64,000 nt of DNA from Modestobacter italicus (GCF_000306785.1 NC_017955.1:744001-808000); one strand, 5' to 3'. Shown: positions 11,177 through 21,368, counted from the first letter of the stretch. The notes: generated by a model not told the origin, from the sequence alone. Numbers and translations are program-made.

Positions 11177-12039
11177 CCCAGGGCGGCACCGCCGGCGACC
11201 AGCAGGACGACGTCGAGCACGGTCAGCAGCAGCACGGCGGGGAAGGCGAGCCGGCGTGCCCGCGGGCTGCCGGCCAGCGCGGCGACGACGACGGCCGGCA
11301 CGGCGAGCACGCCGGCCGCCCTTTCGAGCGCGCTGGGCGGCCCCGCCGGGCCGAGCACCAGCAGCAGCGACGCCGCGCCGAGCAGCACCGCCCCGGCGAC
11401 CGCCGAGGGCACCGGACCCACCCGGTGCGGCAGGCCGCGGACGCCGGTGGCGAGGTCGTCGGCGACGTCGGGGGCGACGTTGGCCACGTGCGCGGCCCCG
11501 CCGAGCGCCGCGCCGGCGGCGACCAGCCACCACGGCGCAGCCGGCGTGCCCGGCGCCGCGGCGACCACGCCGGCGGGCAGGGCACCGAAGCCGGTCAGGT
11601 AGGGGAGCGGGGAGAGCGCCGTGCGCTTGAGACCGGCGTCGTAGGCCCAGCCGCTGGCGACGAGCACCAGCAGCAGGAGACCGGGGACGACGCCCAGCAG
11701 CAGGGACAGGACGACGGCGACGGCGACCGCGGTCAGCGCCGCCGTGCGCAGCGTCGCCGGTGTGACGACGCCCTGCACGACCGGTTTGTCCTGCCTGCCG
11801 ACCGCGCGGTCGCGGTCGGCGTCCAGCCAGTCGTTGCACCAGCCGATGGAGGCCTGACCTGCGAGGACGGCCGCGCCGACCAGGACGGTGCGGCCCGGGG
11901 TGACCCCGGCGGCGACCGCCAGCAGGACGGCGACGGCGCTCACCGCGAGGGCCGGCTCGAGGTGCGTCGCGCGGGCCAGGGCGACCCCGCGCCGCACCGG
12001 GCCGGTGCGTCCCGCGGCGCCGGTCACCTGCACACCCAC
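11173..12039 (-). CDS. UbiA-family prenyltransferase (SCO1-like membrane enzyme)
   Basis: A 288-residue integral membrane protein with about eight hydrophobic helices. The first aspartate-rich motif NDWLDADRD (NDXXDXXXD, about residues 69-77) and the second, DVADD, are present and would bind Mg2+ and a prenyl diphosphate. UbiA enzymes attach isoprenoid chains to aromatic or polar acceptors. The acceptor cannot be deduced; menaquinone, haem O and carotenoid-type substrates are all handled by the family. It is convergent with the photolyase-like gene and divergent from carD. Confidence 0.85.
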   Translation of the reverse strand: MGVQVTGAAGRTGPVRRGVALARATHLEPALAVSAVAVLLAVAAGVTPGRTVLVGAAVLAGQASIGWCNDWLDADRDRAVGRQDKPVVQGVVTPATLRTAALTAVAVAVVLSLLLGVVPGLLLLVLVASGWAYDAGLKRTALSPLPYLTGFGALPAGVVAAAPGTPAAPWWLVAAGAALGGAAHVANVAPDVADDLATGVRGLPHRVGPVPSAVAGAVLLGAASLLLVLGPAGPPSALERAAGVLAVPAVVVAALAGSPRARRLAFPAVLLLTVLDVVLLVAGGAALG

Positions 12040-12162
12040 CGCCTCCTGTCAAGAGCGAGCTGACCTCGGTCGAGCCGCTGACCTGCACTTTTGTCGGACT
12101 TCGCCGAGCCGGACGGCATTCTGCCGTGGTAACCTGGGGACAGCGAAAGGGGTCACATCCAC

Positions 12163-12645
12163 ATGGGCTTCACTGTTGGCGAGACCGTTGTCTACCCGCA
12201 CCACGGCGCTGCGCTCATCGAGGCGATCGAGCAGCGGACCATCAAGGGCGTCGAAAAGCGTTACCTCGTGCTCAAGGTCGCCCAGGGCGACCTGACCGTG
12301 CGCGTGCCGGCGGACAACGCCGAGATCGTCGGCGTCCGCGACGTCGTCGGCCAGGACGGCCTGAACAAGGTCTTCGAGGTGCTGCGCGCGCCGCACACCG
12401 AGGAGCCGACCAACTGGTCGCGGCGCTACAAGGCCAACCTCGAGAAGCTGGCCTCCGGTGACGTGAACAAGGTCGCCGAGGTCGTGCGTGACCTCTGGCG
12501 GCGCGACAAGGACCGCGGCCTGTCCGCGGGCGAGAAGCGCATGCTGTCGAAGGCCCGTCAGATCCTGGTCAGCGAGCTCGCGCTGGCCGAGGGGACCAAC
12601 GAGGACAAGGCCGAGCTGCTGCTCGACGAGGTCCTCGCCTCCTGA
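12163..12645 (+). CDS. carD: CarD-family transcriptional regulator
   Basis: A 160-residue protein that binds RNA polymerase beta and stabilises the open complex at rRNA and other promoters. The N-terminal RNAP-interaction Tudor-like domain starts [20 protein letters not shown]. The C-terminal helical DNA-binding domain contains the tryptophan in [22 protein letters not shown] that wedges the upstream edge of the bubble. Length matches mycobacterial CarD (about 162). GAAAGGGG precedes the start, and a TAACCT hexamer near 12130 may be the -10. The following ispD starts 38 bases later, the standard actinobacterial carD-ispD-ispF order. Confidence 0.97.
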   Translation: MGFTVGETVVYPHHGAALIEAIEQRTIKGVEKRYLVLKVAQGDLTVRVPADNAEIVGVRDVVGQDGLNKVFEVLRAPHTEEPTNWSRRYKANLEKLASGDVNKVAEVVRDLWRRDKDRGLSAGEKRMLSKARQILVSELALAEGTNEDKAELLLDEVLAS

Positions 12646-12683
12646 TCCCCCTGCTCCACCCCCGAGACACCCAGACCACTCCC

Positions 12684-13343
12684 GTGCACGCTGTCGGCAT
12701 CGTCGCAGCGGCCGGGAGTGGTCTGCGTCTGGGGGCAGAACTGCCGAAGGCGCTGGTCCCGCTCGGTGGCCGCCCGCTGGTCTGCTGGGCCGTCGAGTCG
12801 CTGCGCGCCGGCGGGGTCGCCGAGGTCGTCGTGGCCGTGCCGGGGCCGCAGCGGGCCGCCTTCACCGCGGTCCTCCCGGGCGATGTGCACGTCGTGCTCG
12901 GTGGTGACACCCGCACCGCCTCGGTCCGGGCCGCGCTGGCCGCCGCCCGTGAGCACGCCGACGCCGTGCTGGTGCACGACGCCGCCCGACCGCTGACCCC
13001 GCCGGACGTCGTCGCCCGGGTGCTGGCGGCGCTGGCGGCCGGCGCGGCCGCCGTCGTCCCGGTGCTGCCGGTCGTCGACACCACCGTGGTCGTGGACGAC
13101 GACGGGGTGGTCAGCGCCGACGTCGCCCGGGCCCACCTCCGCCGGGTGCAGACCCCGCAGGGCTTCGACCGGGCGACCCTGGTCGCCGCCTACGCCGCCG
13201 CGCACGGCACCGCAGCGGAGTTCACCGACGACGCCTCGGTGGTCCGCGCTGCCGGCATCCCGGTGCACACCGTCGCCGGCGACGAGCGCGCCGCCAAGAT
13301 CACCGTGGCACACGACCTCCGGCTCGCGGAGCTGCAACTGTGA
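12684..13343 (+). CDS. ispD: 2-C-methyl-D-erythritol 4-phosphate cytidylyltransferase
   Basis: A 219-residue enzyme that joins CTP and MEP to give CDP-ME, the third step of the non-mevalonate isoprenoid pathway. It starts with GTG. The nucleotide-binding head [19 protein letters not shown] has the G-S/T-G-X-R-X4-PK pattern with the essential Arg and Lys. [10 protein letters not shown] contains the conserved aspartate-alanine-alanine-arginine block, and RVQTPQGF is the late signature. The stop overlaps the ispF start by 4 bases, so the two are translationally coupled. Products feed undecaprenyl-phosphate and menaquinone synthesis. Confidence 0.96.
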   Translation: MHAVGIVAAAGSGLRLGAELPKALVPLGGRPLVCWAVESLRAGGVAEVVVAVPGPQRAAFTAVLPGDVHVVLGGDTRTASVRAALAAAREHADAVLVHDAARPLTPPDVVARVLAALAAGAAAVVPVLPVVDTTVVVDDDGVVSADVARAHLRRVQTPQGFDRATLVAAYAAAHGTAAEFTDDASVVRAAGIPVHTVAGDERAAKITVAHDLRLAELQL

Positions 13344-13846
13344 CGGCCCTGCCCCGGGTCGGCATCGGCACCGACGTGCACCCGATCGAGGCCGGCCGGG
13401 CCTGCTGGCTGGCCGGGCTGGAGTGGCCGGGCGTCGACGGCTGCGCGGGTCACTCCGACGGCGACGTCGTCGCGCACGCCCTCACCGACGCGGTGCTGTC
13501 GGCCGCCGGGCTCGGCGACATCGGCGGCCTGCTCGGCACCGACGACCCGCGCTGGGCCGGTGCCCGCGGGGCCGACGTGCTCGCCCACGTCCGGGAGGTG
13601 CTCGCCGCCGCCGGCTGGGAGGTGGGCAACGCCGCCGTGCAGCTGATCGGCACCACCCCGAAGGCGTCGCCGCGGCGGGCGGAGGCCGAGGCCGTGCTGT
13701 CGGCAGCGCTCGGCGCACCGGTCAGCGTCACCGCGACCACGACCGACGGCCTGGGCCTCACCGGGCGCGGTGAGGGCCGGGCAGCGGTGGCCACCGCGCT
13801 CGTGGTCCGGAGCACTGCCGCGCCGCCCGTAGAATCGACCGGGTGA
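13340..13846 (+). CDS. ispF: 2-C-methyl-D-erythritol 2,4-cyclodiphosphate synthase
   Basis: A 168-residue trimeric zinc enzyme that cyclises CDP-ME 2-phosphate to MEcPP. The GTG start overlaps ispD. The zinc ligands are in [10 protein letters not shown] (Asp and His) and in [17 protein letters not shown] (second His), and LGDIGG follows as expected. The GRGEGRAA stretch near the C-terminus is typical. It overlaps the cysS start by 4 bases. Together with ispD it gives this strain the MEP pathway. Confidence 0.96.
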   Translation: MTALPRVGIGTDVHPIEAGRACWLAGLEWPGVDGCAGHSDGDVVAHALTDAVLSAAGLGDIGGLLGTDDPRWAGARGADVLAHVREVLAAAGWEVGNAAVQLIGTTPKASPRRAEAEAVLSAALGAPVSVTATTTDGLGLTGRGEGRAAVATALVVRSTAAPPVESTG

Positions 13847-15246
13847 CCCTCCGCCTGTACGACACGGCCGTGCGTGCCGTGCGCGACTTCACGCCCCTGC
13901 GTGCAGGACGGGTCTCCATGTACGTCTGCGGCCTGACCGTGCAGGGGCCGCCGCACATCGGGCACGTCCGCTTCGCCCTCGCCTTCGACGTGCTCCGCCG
14001 CTGGCTGCTGCACTCCGGCTCCGAGGTGACTTACATCCGCAACGTCACCGACGTCGACGACAAGATCCTCGCCAAGTCCGCCGCCGCCGGGGAGCCGTGG
14101 TGGGCCTGGGCCTACGAGAACGAGCGGGCCGCCACCCGCGCCTACGAGGTGCTCGGGACGCTGCCGCCGACCTACGAGCCGCGGGCGACCGGTCACGTGC
14201 CGGAGATGGTCGAGCTGATCGGTCTGCTCATCGACCGCGGCCACGCCTACGCCGTCGACGGCGACGTCTACTTCGACGTCCGGTCCTTCCCCGGCTACGG
14301 CGAGCTGTCCGGTCAGCGGCTCGGCGAGCTGCAGGCGGCCGCGGACACCGAGACCGACGAGCGCAAGCGCGACCCGCGCGACTTCGCGCTGTGGAAGGCG
14401 CACAAGCCCGGCGAGCCGGAGACCGCGTCCTGGCCGACGCCGTGGGGTCGCGGCCGGCCGGGCTGGCACCTGGAGTGCTCGGCGATGGCGGAGAAGTACC
14501 TGGGCCCGGAGTTCGACGTCCACGGCGGCGGGCTGGACCTGCGCTTCCCGCACCACGAGAACGAGCGCGCCCAGTCCCAGGCCGCCGGTCACGGGTTCGC
14601 CCGCTACTGGCTGCACAACGCCTGGGTGACCATGGGCGGCGAGAAGATGAGCAAGTCGCTGGGCAACACACTGCTGGTCGACGAGGTCGTCCAGCGGGTC
14701 CGCCCGGTCGAGCTGCGCTACTACCTCGTCGCGCCCCACTACCGCTCCATGATCGAGTACACCGAGGCGGCGCTCGAGGAGGCCGGGGTGGCCTACCGGC
14801 GGCTGGAGAGCTTCGTGCGCCGGGCCGCCGAGCGGGTCGGTCCGGACGGCGGCAAGCCGGTGCTCGCCGAGGCGTTCAGCGCGGCGATGGACGACGACCT
14901 GGCCACCCCGGCCGCCGTCGCCGCCGTGCACGAGGCGGTCACCGCCGGGAACACCGCGCTGGCCGACGGCGACGACGCCGCGGTCGCCGCCGCCCTGGGG
15001 TCGGTGCGCGCCATGCTCGGCGTGCTCGGCCTGGACCCGCTCGACCCGCAGTGGGCCACCGCGGGCGGGGACCAGCGCCTCGCCGCGGCCACCGACGGCC
15101 TGGTGCAGCTCGCGCTGGAGCAGCGCGCGGCCGCCCGGGCCCGCAAGGACTACGCGTCAGCTGACGCGATCCGGAACCAGCTCGGCGCCCTGGGCGTGCA
15201 GGTCGAGGACACCCCCCAGGGCACACGATGGGAGCTGACCAGCTGA
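13843..15246 (+). CDS. cysS: Cysteinyl-tRNA synthetase
   Basis: A 467-residue class I synthetase. The start GTG overlaps ispF. HIGH is seen as PPHIGHVR and KMSKS as [11 protein letters not shown]. Zinc ligands are the Cys in [11 protein letters not shown], the Cys in [12 protein letters not shown] and the His pair in PHHENE. The C-terminal anticodon-binding helical domain is complete and ends with [12 protein letters not shown] considered MshC, the mycothiol paralogue, and rejected it: the length (MshC is about 410) and the full C-terminal DALR-like domain fit CysS. It sits in the conserved ispF-cysS-rlmB order. Confidence 0.95.
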   Translation: MTLRLYDTAVRAVRDFTPLRAGRVSMYVCGLTVQGPPHIGHVRFALAFDVLRRWLLHSGSEVTYIRNVTDVDDKILAKSAAAGEPWWAWAYENERAATRAYEVLGTLPPTYEPRATGHVPEMVELIGLLIDRGHAYAVDGDVYFDVRSFPGYGELSGQRLGELQAAADTETDERKRDPRDFALWKAHKPGEPETASWPTPWGRGRPGWHLECSAMAEKYLGPEFDVHGGGLDLRFPHHENERAQSQAAGHGFARYWLHNAWVTMGGEKMSKSLGNTLLVDEVVQRVRPVELRYYLVAPHYRSMIEYTEAALEEAGVAYRRLESFVRRAAERVGPDGGKPVLAEAFSAAMDDDLATPAAVAAVHEAVTAGNTALADGDDAAVAAALGSVRAMLGVLGLDPLDPQWATAGGDQRLAAATDGLVQLALEQRAAARARKDYASADAIRNQLGALGVQVEDTPQGTRWELTS

Positions 15247-16208
15247 TGGCCGGCAACAGCCAACGACGCGGCCGCTCGGCCGGCGCCGGCAAGAAGACCG
15301 CCACCGCCGGGACCGGCGGCAAGAACCGCCGGTCGCTGGCCGGCCGGGGCGCGACCCCGCCGGCCTCGGCCCGGCCGCACCACCCCGCCTACAAGAAGGC
15401 GCAGGCCGACGCCGCCCGCCGGGACAACCGGGCCCGGGTCCAGCGCCGCAACGAGGAGCAACCCGAGCTGCTGCTCGGCCGCAACCCGGTGCTCGAGGCG
15501 CTGCGCGCGGCGATCCCGGCGACGGCGCTCTACGTCGTCACCGGCGACACGACCCGCGGCGGCACCGACGAGCGGATCACCGAGTCCGTGCAGCTGGCCG
15601 CCGACCGCGGGCTGCCGCTGCTCGAGGTCGGCAAGGCCGAGTTCGACCGGATGTCGGCCGGGGCGCTGCACCAGGGCATCGGGCTGATGGTGCCGCCGTA
15701 CGAGTACGCGCACCCCGACGACCTGCTCGACATCGCCCGCAACTCCGGTCGCCCGCCGCTGCTGGTGGCGCTGGACGGGGTCACCGACCCGCGGAACCTG
15801 GGCGCGATCATCCGCTCGGCCGCGGCGTTCGACGCGCACGGCGTCGTCGTGCCCGAGCGCCGCGCGGTCGGCATGACCGGCTCGGCCTGGCGCACCAGCG
15901 CCGGCGCCGCCGCCCGGCTGCAGGTCGCCCGGGCCACCAACCTGGCCCGCTCGCTCGGCTCCTACCAGGACGCCGGCCTGCAGACCGTGGGGTTGGCGGC
16001 CGACGGCGACATGACCGTGCACGACTACGACGGCTTCGCCGACCCGATCGCGCTCGTGGTCGGGGCCGAGGGCGCCGGGCTGTCACGGCTGGTCCGCGAG
16101 CGCTGCGACGTGGTGCTGTCCATCCCGATCACGAAGTCGACGGAGTCGCTGAACGTCAGCGTCGCCGCCGGCATCGCCCTGTTCGCGGCGGCGTCCGCCC
16201 GCCGGTGA
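15246..16208 (+). CDS. rlmB: 23S rRNA (guanosine-2'-O-)-methyltransferase RlmB
   Basis: A 320-residue SPOUT methyltransferase that 2'-O-methylates a guanosine of 23S rRNA (G2251 in E. coli numbering). The ATG at 15246 overlaps the cysS stop as TGATG and has GGAG 11 bases upstream. The first 65 residues are a basic, low-complexity tail. The substrate-binding L30e-like domain begins [11 protein letters not shown]. The knotted catalytic domain shows the three SPOUT motifs: [31 protein letters not shown] and [21 protein letters not shown]. Confidence 0.93.
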   Translation: MAGNSQRRGRSAGAGKKTATAGTGGKNRRSLAGRGATPPASARPHHPAYKKAQADAARRDNRARVQRRNEEQPELLLGRNPVLEALRAAIPATALYVVTGDTTRGGTDERITESVQLAADRGLPLLEVGKAEFDRMSAGALHQGIGLMVPPYEYAHPDDLLDIARNSGRPPLLVALDGVTDPRNLGAIIRSAAAFDAHGVVVPERRAVGMTGSAWRTSAGAAARLQVARATNLARSLGSYQDAGLQTVGLAADGDMTVHDYDGFADPIALVVGAEGAGLSRLVRERCDVVLSIPITKSTESLNVSVAAGIALFAAASARR

Positions 16209-16229
16209 CGGCAGGCGGCGCCCGGCCGG

Positions 16230-16622
16230 TCAGGCCCGCGGGGACCAGGCCACGGCGGAGACCTCCACCAGGAACGGCGGCACGAGGCCGCAGGAGATCG
16301 TCGTCCGGATCGGCATCGGCGCGCTGAAGTACTCGCTGTAGATCCCGTTGAACTCGTCCCAGCGGGCCATCTCGGTCAGGTAGCAGGCGGTCTCGACCAC
16401 CTCGCTGGGGCTGCTGCCCGCGGCCTCGAGCACGGCGACCAGGTTGTCCATCGTCGACCGGACCTGGGCACGGAAGTCGGTCAGGGAGGCCGGCCGTCCG
16501 GTCGTGTAGTCGATCCCCACGATGCCGGCGGTCCGCACGGTGTCGCCGAGCCGCACGGCGAGCGAGTAGGGGAACAGCCCGGGCAGCATGCCGGGGACGT
16601 CGGTGTGCACGGGTGCGCTCAT
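16230..16622 (-). CDS. RidA-family protein
   Basis: A 130-residue protein of the RidA/YjgF group, trimeric enzymes that hydrolyse reactive enamines and imines made by PLP enzymes. The catalytic arginine is in MPIRTTISCGLV, and the family late glutamate block is FLVEVSAVAW. The N-terminal region SVRLGDTVRTAGIVG-like segment is conserved. The gene is small, stands alone on the minus strand and ends 22 bases past the rlmB stop. The exact subfamily is unclear. Confidence 0.88.
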   Translation of the reverse strand: MSAPVHTDVPGMLPGLFPYSLAVRLGDTVRTAGIVGIDYTTGRPASLTDFRAQVRSTMDNLVAVLEAAGSSPSEVVETACYLTEMARWDEFNGIYSEYFSAPMPIRTTISCGLVPPFLVEVSAVAWSPRA

Positions 16623-16689
16623 GTCCGGACCCTAGGGCCGTCGTGTTGCCGGCACCGGCACCCGCGGGTGGGGCGGGGCCGGAGGACGC

Positions 16690-17985
16690 TCAGGAGAGCA
16701 GCTGGGCGATCGTGTAGATGACCAGGCCGGCCAGGCCGCCGACGACGGTGCCGTTCACCCGGATCCACTGCAGGTCGCGGCCGACCTGCAGCTCGATCCG
16801 CCGGCTGGTCTCCTCGGTGTCCCAGCGCGCCACCGTGGTGCCGACCAGCTCGGCGGCGTCCCCGGCGAAGCGCTCGACGGCCCAGCCCGCGCCGCGGCGC
16901 GCCTCGCGCTGGACGAGCTCGCGGACGGTGGGGTCCTCGGTGAGCAGCCGGGCGCCGGAGCGGATCACCGACACCATCCGGGCCCGCAGCTGGGAGTCCG
17001 GGTCGGCGGCGGCGGTGAGCACGGAGGCCTTCGCCGTCGTCCACAGCGAGCCGGACCAGGTGCGGACGGCGGGGTGCTCGAGCACCTCGGCCTTGAACTG
17101 CTCCACCCGCGCGGCCGCCTCGGGGTCGGTGCGCAGCTTGTGCACGTAGGCCCGCAGCCGGCGGTCGTACACCTGGCGGACGGGGTGCTCCGGGTCGGCG
17201 CCGACCTCGGCCAGGAAGCTGCGCAGCAGCTCGAAGACCCGGTCGAACACCTTGTCGTCGACCCAGTCGGGCACCCAGGACGGCGACGCGTCGCCCAGCC
17301 GGGTGCGGAAGACCAGCCGGTTGTCGGCGAGGAACTCGGCCAGCCCGGACAGCCCGGCGGAGAGGACCTCCTGGTGCCGGTCGCCGTCGACGGCGAGCTC
17401 GAGCACCCGGGCCAGCCCCGGCGCGGCGGGCGTCTCACGCAGCTTGCGGTCGACGAAGGCGGAGACCGTCTGCTGCACCTCGTCGTCGGCGATGAGGTCG
17501 CTCAGCGCGCCGAGGGCCGCACCGGCGTCGCCGGCCAGCCGCTCGGCCCGGCCGGGGGCGGCCAGGAACGCACCCAGCTTGCCGGGGACGTCGACGGCGT
17601 CCAGCCGCTCCTCGACCACGCGCCGGGTCAGGAAGTTCTCCTGCACGAAGGTGCCCAGGCTGGTGCCGATCTGGTCCTTCTTGCGCGGGATGATCGCGGT
17701 GTGCGGGATCGGCAGCCCCATCGGGTGCCGGAAGAGCGCGGTGACGGCGAACCAGTCGGCCAGCGCGCCGACCATCGACGCCTCGGCGGTCGCCCGCACG
17801 TAGCCGACCCAGGCGCCGGCGTCGTCCCCGACCAGCACGCACACCAGGAAGACCGCCGCGGCCAGCAGGAACAGGCCGGTGGCCAGCCGCTTCATCTTCG
17901 TCAGGTCGCGGGCGCGCTGCGGGTCGTCGAGCGCGCCGGTGAGCGGGACGGTCAGCTGGTGGCTGGGCAGCTGCGGGCTCGGCAC
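16690..17985 (-). CDS. DUF445 family membrane protein
   Basis: A 431-residue protein with one hydrophobic segment near the N-terminus (TGLFLLAAAVFLVCVLV, about residues 37-55), the conserved EASMVGALADWFAVTALFRHPMG block just after it, a long helical middle (about 90-390) and a final hydrophobic stretch VGGLAGLVIYTIAQLL. This design matches the YjiN/DUF445 family. No catalytic motif is visible and the function is unknown. The gene stands alone on the minus strand. Confidence 0.9.
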   Translation of the reverse strand: MPSPQLPSHQLTVPLTGALDDPQRARDLTKMKRLATGLFLLAAAVFLVCVLVGDDAGAWVGYVRATAEASMVGALADWFAVTALFRHPMGLPIPHTAIIPRKKDQIGTSLGTFVQENFLTRRVVEERLDAVDVPGKLGAFLAAPGRAERLAGDAGAALGALSDLIADDEVQQTVSAFVDRKLRETPAAPGLARVLELAVDGDRHQEVLSAGLSGLAEFLADNRLVFRTRLGDASPSWVPDWVDDKVFDRVFELLRSFLAEVGADPEHPVRQVYDRRLRAYVHKLRTDPEAAARVEQFKAEVLEHPAVRTWSGSLWTTAKASVLTAAADPDSQLRARMVSVIRSGARLLTEDPTVRELVQREARRGAGWAVERFAGDAAELVGTTVARWDTEETSRRIELQVGRDLQWIRVNGTVVGGLAGLVIYTIAQLLS

Positions 17986-18064
17986 CCGACCGAGCCTAGG
18001 TGGTCACCACGCACGACGACCCCGGGGCCGCGGGGGCGGCACCGGGGTCGTCGGTCGGGGGCGG

Positions 18065-19585
18065 CTACTTCGAGGCGGCGTCCAGGGTGACGTCGACCTT
18101 CGAGGTGTCCGAGCCGCGGCGGATGGTCAGGGTGACCGTGTCGCCGGGCTGCGCGCTGCGGACGGCGGCGGTCAGCTCGGTGGAGCTGGTGACCGTCCGG
18201 TCGCCGACCGCGGTGATCACGTCGCCGGCCTCGAGCCCGGCGTCGGCGGCAGGGGAGCCGTCCTGCACCGAGACCAGCTGGGCGCCGGTGCCGACCGCCG
18301 CCTCGGCGTTGTCCGCGGCGGTGGTGGCGTTCACGCCGAGCAGGGCGTGGGTGGCCGACCCGGTGTCGATGATCTCCTCGGCGATCCGCTTGGCGGTGTT
18401 GGCCGGGATCGCGAAGCCGACGCCGATGTTCCCGCTCTGGCTCGCCTCCTGACCGGGCAGGTCGGAGCTGGCGACGGTGGCGATGGCGCTGTTGATGCCG
18501 ATCACCTGGCCCTTCGCGTCGACCAGCGCACCGCCGGAGTTGCCGGGGTTGATCGCCGCGTCGGTCTGCAGCGCGTCGATGACCGCCTGGTCGGTGTTCG
18601 AACCGGTGGCGACGGCGCGGTTGGTCGCGCTGATGATGCCGTCGGTCACCGTGTTCGACAGCCCGAGGGGCGCACCGATCGCGACGGCCAGGTCACCGAC
18701 CTGCACGTCGTCGGAGTCGGCGAACGTGGCCGGGGTCAGCCCGCTGGCGTCGCTGAGCTTGACGACGGCCAGGTCGGAGGTCGGGTCGGTGCCCACCACG
18801 GTGGCGTCGTAGAGCGTGCCGTCGGAGGTGCGCACCTGGACCGTGGCCTGGTCGGTCGAGCTGTCCAGCGTGACCACGTGGTTGTTGGTCAGCACGTAGC
18901 CGTCCGCGGAGAGCACGACGCCGGACCCGGAGCCCGAGCCGGAGCCCCCGCTCACGTAGATGGTGACGACGCTGGGTGCCGCCTTCGCGGCCGCGGCGGT
19001 GGTGCTCGTGGCGTTGTCGGCGTCCTTGATGACGACGCTCTGCGCGGAGGCGCCGCTCGCGGTCGCCACGCCGCCGTCGTCGGTCAGCGCCATCACGCCC
19101 GCACCGGCTCCACCACCGATCAGCGCCGCGCCGACCAGGCCGGCGGCGACGCCGAGGCGCCAGCGGCCGGGCCGCCGGGTCGGCTGGGCGGGGACACCGG
19201 GCTGCACCGGGGGCTGGAAGGCCGGCGGGACCGCGCCCGCGCCGGGCTGACCGTGCGCCTGGTGGTACCCGGGCGTCCCGTAGCCGGCCGGCGGCCACGG
19301 CTGGTGCTGCGCGGCAGCGGGCTGGCCGTACTGCTGGGTGGGGTGCTGGCCGAACGGCGGCGTCGGCTGCTGGCCCGGCTGCGCCGGGGTCGGCGGGAAC
19401 TGCTGGGTCGGCTGGGCGCCCAGCGGCTGCTGCGGTGCGGGCTGCCCGAGCGGCTGGGCCGTCGCGCCGCCCGGCTGCTGTGGGGCGGGCTGCTGCGGTG
19501 CGGCCCACCCGGCGCCGGTGCCGGCGTCCGCGTTCCGGTCCGTGCCGTGCCCGGTCTCGTCGGCGGGGCGGTCGTTCTCAGTCAC
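18065..19585 (-). CDS. HtrA/PepD-type membrane serine protease with PDZ domain
   Basis: A 506-residue S1C protease. The GTG at 19585 (MTENDRPADETG) follows AAGGA by 7 bases; the frame runs to 20470 but that part opposes another gene. About 190 residues of Pro/Gln-rich cytoplasmic tail come first, with repeated PAQPGQQ-like blocks. One transmembrane helix follows (GVAAGLVGAALIGGGAGAGV). The extracellular protease domain holds the triad as NNHVV (His), TSDLAVVKL (Asp) and GNSGGALVD (Ser). A C-terminal PDZ domain begins LLGVNATTA. It is expected to degrade or refold damaged envelope proteins. No mprA-mprB-like two-component pair is next to it. Confidence 0.92.
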   Translation of the reverse strand: MTENDRPADETGHGTDRNADAGTGAGWAAPQQPAPQQPGGATAQPLGQPAPQQPLGAQPTQQFPPTPAQPGQQPTPPFGQHPTQQYGQPAAAQHQPWPPAGYGTPGYHQAHGQPGAGAVPPAFQPPVQPGVPAQPTRRPGRWRLGVAAGLVGAALIGGGAGAGVMALTDDGGVATASGASAQSVVIKDADNATSTTAAAAKAAPSVVTIYVSGGSGSGSGSGVVLSADGYVLTNNHVVTLDSSTDQATVQVRTSDGTLYDATVVGTDPTSDLAVVKLSDASGLTPATFADSDDVQVGDLAVAIGAPLGLSNTVTDGIISATNRAVATGSNTDQAVIDALQTDAAINPGNSGGALVDAKGQVIGINSAIATVASSDLPGQEASQSGNIGVGFAIPANTAKRIAEEIIDTGSATHALLGVNATTAADNAEAAVGTGAQLVSVQDGSPAADAGLEAGDVITAVGDRTVTSSTELTAAVRSAQPGDTVTLTIRRGSDTSKVDVTLDAASK

Positions 19586-19835
19586 TGGTGGTCCTTCCCA
19601 CGTCGCGGCAGGCCCTCCCCGTCGCGATGCACCCACTGTGCGCCCGGGGACTGGTCCGGGACTGGTGGTCCGCTGTGAGTTGTCTGGACGCGGCGGAGCC
19701 CGCCGTACCGCGACTCTGCGCGGCCGGACGGTTTCCTGGCGTGTGCGCGCGTGATCATGCGGGGCCGGGGGAAGGGGAGGGGCGGCCGGCGCTCGTCGTC
19801 CCTCGCACTCCCTCTCCCCGTCCCGGAGGCCGTCG

Positions 19836-20492
19836 GTGCCGGTTCGTGCACTCCTCACCCGTTCCGCCCTCGCCCTGCTCGTGCTGGTGCTCGCCGCGCT
19901 CGCCGCCGTCGGCGGGGTCTCCCTGGGCGGGTCGGGCCTGGTCGCCGTCGTGCTGGCCGCGGTCGTCACCGCCTGCCTGGCCGCGGGCATCGTCCGCGAC
20001 GGGGACACGCCGCGGCCCCGCCAGGCGGTGGTCGACACCGCGTGGCGCGCGGCGGTGGGCACGGTGGCGGTGCTGCTCGTGCTGAGCGGCTGCGTGGTGC
20101 TGGCCGGCGGCTCGCTGACCGCCCTGCTGGCCGGCGTCGCCGTGGGCGGCGTGCTGGTGCGCTGGGCGGTGCGGTCGGCCCGCCGGGCCCGGCGCGACCC
20201 CGGGGCCACCGTGCTGCCGCTCCCGGGAGCCGGAGCCGGGGGTGGCCCGGTCGGGTTCCTGTCCGTGGAGGCGCTGGGCCGGGAGTGGCTGCGCACCTCG
20301 GCGGCGCTGGCCCAGACCCGGGACGCCGCCGTCCGCCAGGCGCTGGTCCAGCGGCGGGAGGAGGCGCTCGACGAGCTCGAGCGGCGGGACCCCGTGGGCT
20401 TCAGCCGCTGGCTGGCCGAGGGTGCGACCGTCGACAGCGACCCGGCGCGGTACGTCTCCGGCGACCCCACCGCCGGCTACGACGCGGCCTGA
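19836..20492 (+). CDS. Membrane protein of unknown function
   Basis: A 218-residue protein. Four hydrophobic segments lie in the first 115 residues (for example ALLVLVLAALAAVGGVSLGG and TVAVLLVLSGCVVLAGG), followed by an arginine-rich stretch RSARRARRDPGA. The C-terminal half is soluble: FLSVEALGREWLRTSAALAQTRDAAVRQALVQRREEALDELE looks helical and coiled-coil-like, then DPVGFSRWLAEGATVDSDPARYV. This tail resembles actinobacterial proteins of unknown role. It is divergent from the protease gene, with 250 bases between them. Confidence 0.7.
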   Translation: MPVRALLTRSALALLVLVLAALAAVGGVSLGGSGLVAVVLAAVVTACLAAGIVRDGDTPRPRQAVVDTAWRAAVGTVAVLLVLSGCVVLAGGSLTALLAGVAVGGVLVRWAVRSARRARRDPGATVLPLPGAGAGGGPVGFLSVEALGREWLRTSAALAQTRDAAVRQALVQRREEALDELERRDPVGFSRWLAEGATVDSDPARYVSGDPTAGYDAA

Positions 20493-20501
20493 CCGCCCCG
20501 C

Positions 20502-21368
20502 TCAGCGCGGCTCGGTCAGGCCGGCGATCACCGCGCTGACGTCGGCCGCGGCCGGGTCGTCGAGCGCGGCGGCCGCGGCCTCCATCGTCTGCAGTACCGC
20601 GGTGTCGAGCCGGTCGGAGACGCCGGCGGACCGCAGCGCCTCCTGGATGAGCCGCGCGTCCTTGGTCGCACCGGGGAGCCCGAAGCTGACCGGGAAGCGC
20701 CCGTCGATCATCAGCCCGCCCTTGACGTGCGCGTAGGGGGTGTCCAGCGGACCGCCCTCGATGGCGGCCAGGAAGTGCTCGGGGTCGACGCCCAGGCCGC
20801 GGGCCAGCGCGATCGACTGGGCCGCCCCGGCGGTGACCATGAACAGCCACGCGTTGCACGCCATCTTCAGCCGGCTGCCCGCCCCGGCCTCGCCGAGCCA
20901 CAGCGTCTTCGACCCCAGCGCGTCCAGGACCGGGGCGAGGGGCTCGCGGAGCTGCTCGGGACCCGAGGCGAGCATCACCAGCGCGCCCTTCTCCGCGGGC
21001 TCCTTGGTGCCCAGCACCGGGCAGTCGACCAGCGCCAGGCCCAGCTCGGCCGCGACCGCGGCGGTGCGCTCGGCGCCCTCCACCCCGACGGTGCTGCACT
21101 GCAGCCACGGCGTGCCGGCCGGCGGCGCCGCCTGCCGGACGACGTCGATGGCCGCGTCGGCGTCGAAGAGCATGGTGAGGACGACGTCGGCGCCGGCGAC
21201 GGCCTCGGCGGGGGAGCCGCAGGCCTCGGCGCCGGTGCCGGTGAGCGCCTGCACCTTGGCCGCGTCCCGGTTCCACGCGCGCACCGGGAGCCCGGCGCGA
21301 CGCAGCGACCGGACCATCCCCGCGCCCATCGTGCCCGTGCCGAGGACCGCCACCACCGGGTTCGTCAT
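20502..21368 (-). CDS. NAD(P)-dependent beta-hydroxyacid dehydrogenase-like oxidoreductase
   Basis: A 288-residue member of the 3-hydroxyisobutyrate dehydrogenase/6-phosphogluconate dehydrogenase superfamily. The N-terminal Rossmann motif is VAVLGTGTMGAGMVRSL, followed by the NADP-favouring VRAWNRD. The catalytic lysine lies in GSRLKMACNAW and the substrate-binding block in VDCPVLGTKEPAEKG. The substrate cannot be deduced; glyoxylate/succinic semialdehyde reductases and imine reductases share these motifs. It ends 10 bases from the convergent membrane-protein gene. Confidence 0.85.
   Translation of the reverse strand: MTNPVVAVLGTGTMGAGMVRSLRRAGLPVRAWNRDAAKVQALTGTGAEACGSPAEAVAGADVVLTMLFDADAAIDVVRQAAPPAGTPWLQCSTVGVEGAERTAAVAAELGLALVDCPVLGTKEPAEKGALVMLASGPEQLREPLAPVLDALGSKTLWLGEAGAGSRLKMACNAWLFMVTAGAAQSIALARGLGVDPEHFLAAIEGGPLDTPYAHVKGGLMIDGRFPVSFGLPGATKDARLIQEALRSAGVSDRLDTAVLQTMEAAAAALDDPAAADVSAVIAGLTEPR

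Noticed and set aside
9494-12088. Minus-strand open frame continuing the lipoprotein frame over the photolyase and UbiA genes
   Set aside because: The upstream part is arginine-rich shadow of two clear genes. The real start is the GTG at 9493 with a signal peptide.
13843-15246. MshC (mycothiol cysteine ligase) instead of CysS
   Set aside because: Length of 467 and a complete C-terminal anticodon-binding region fit CysS.
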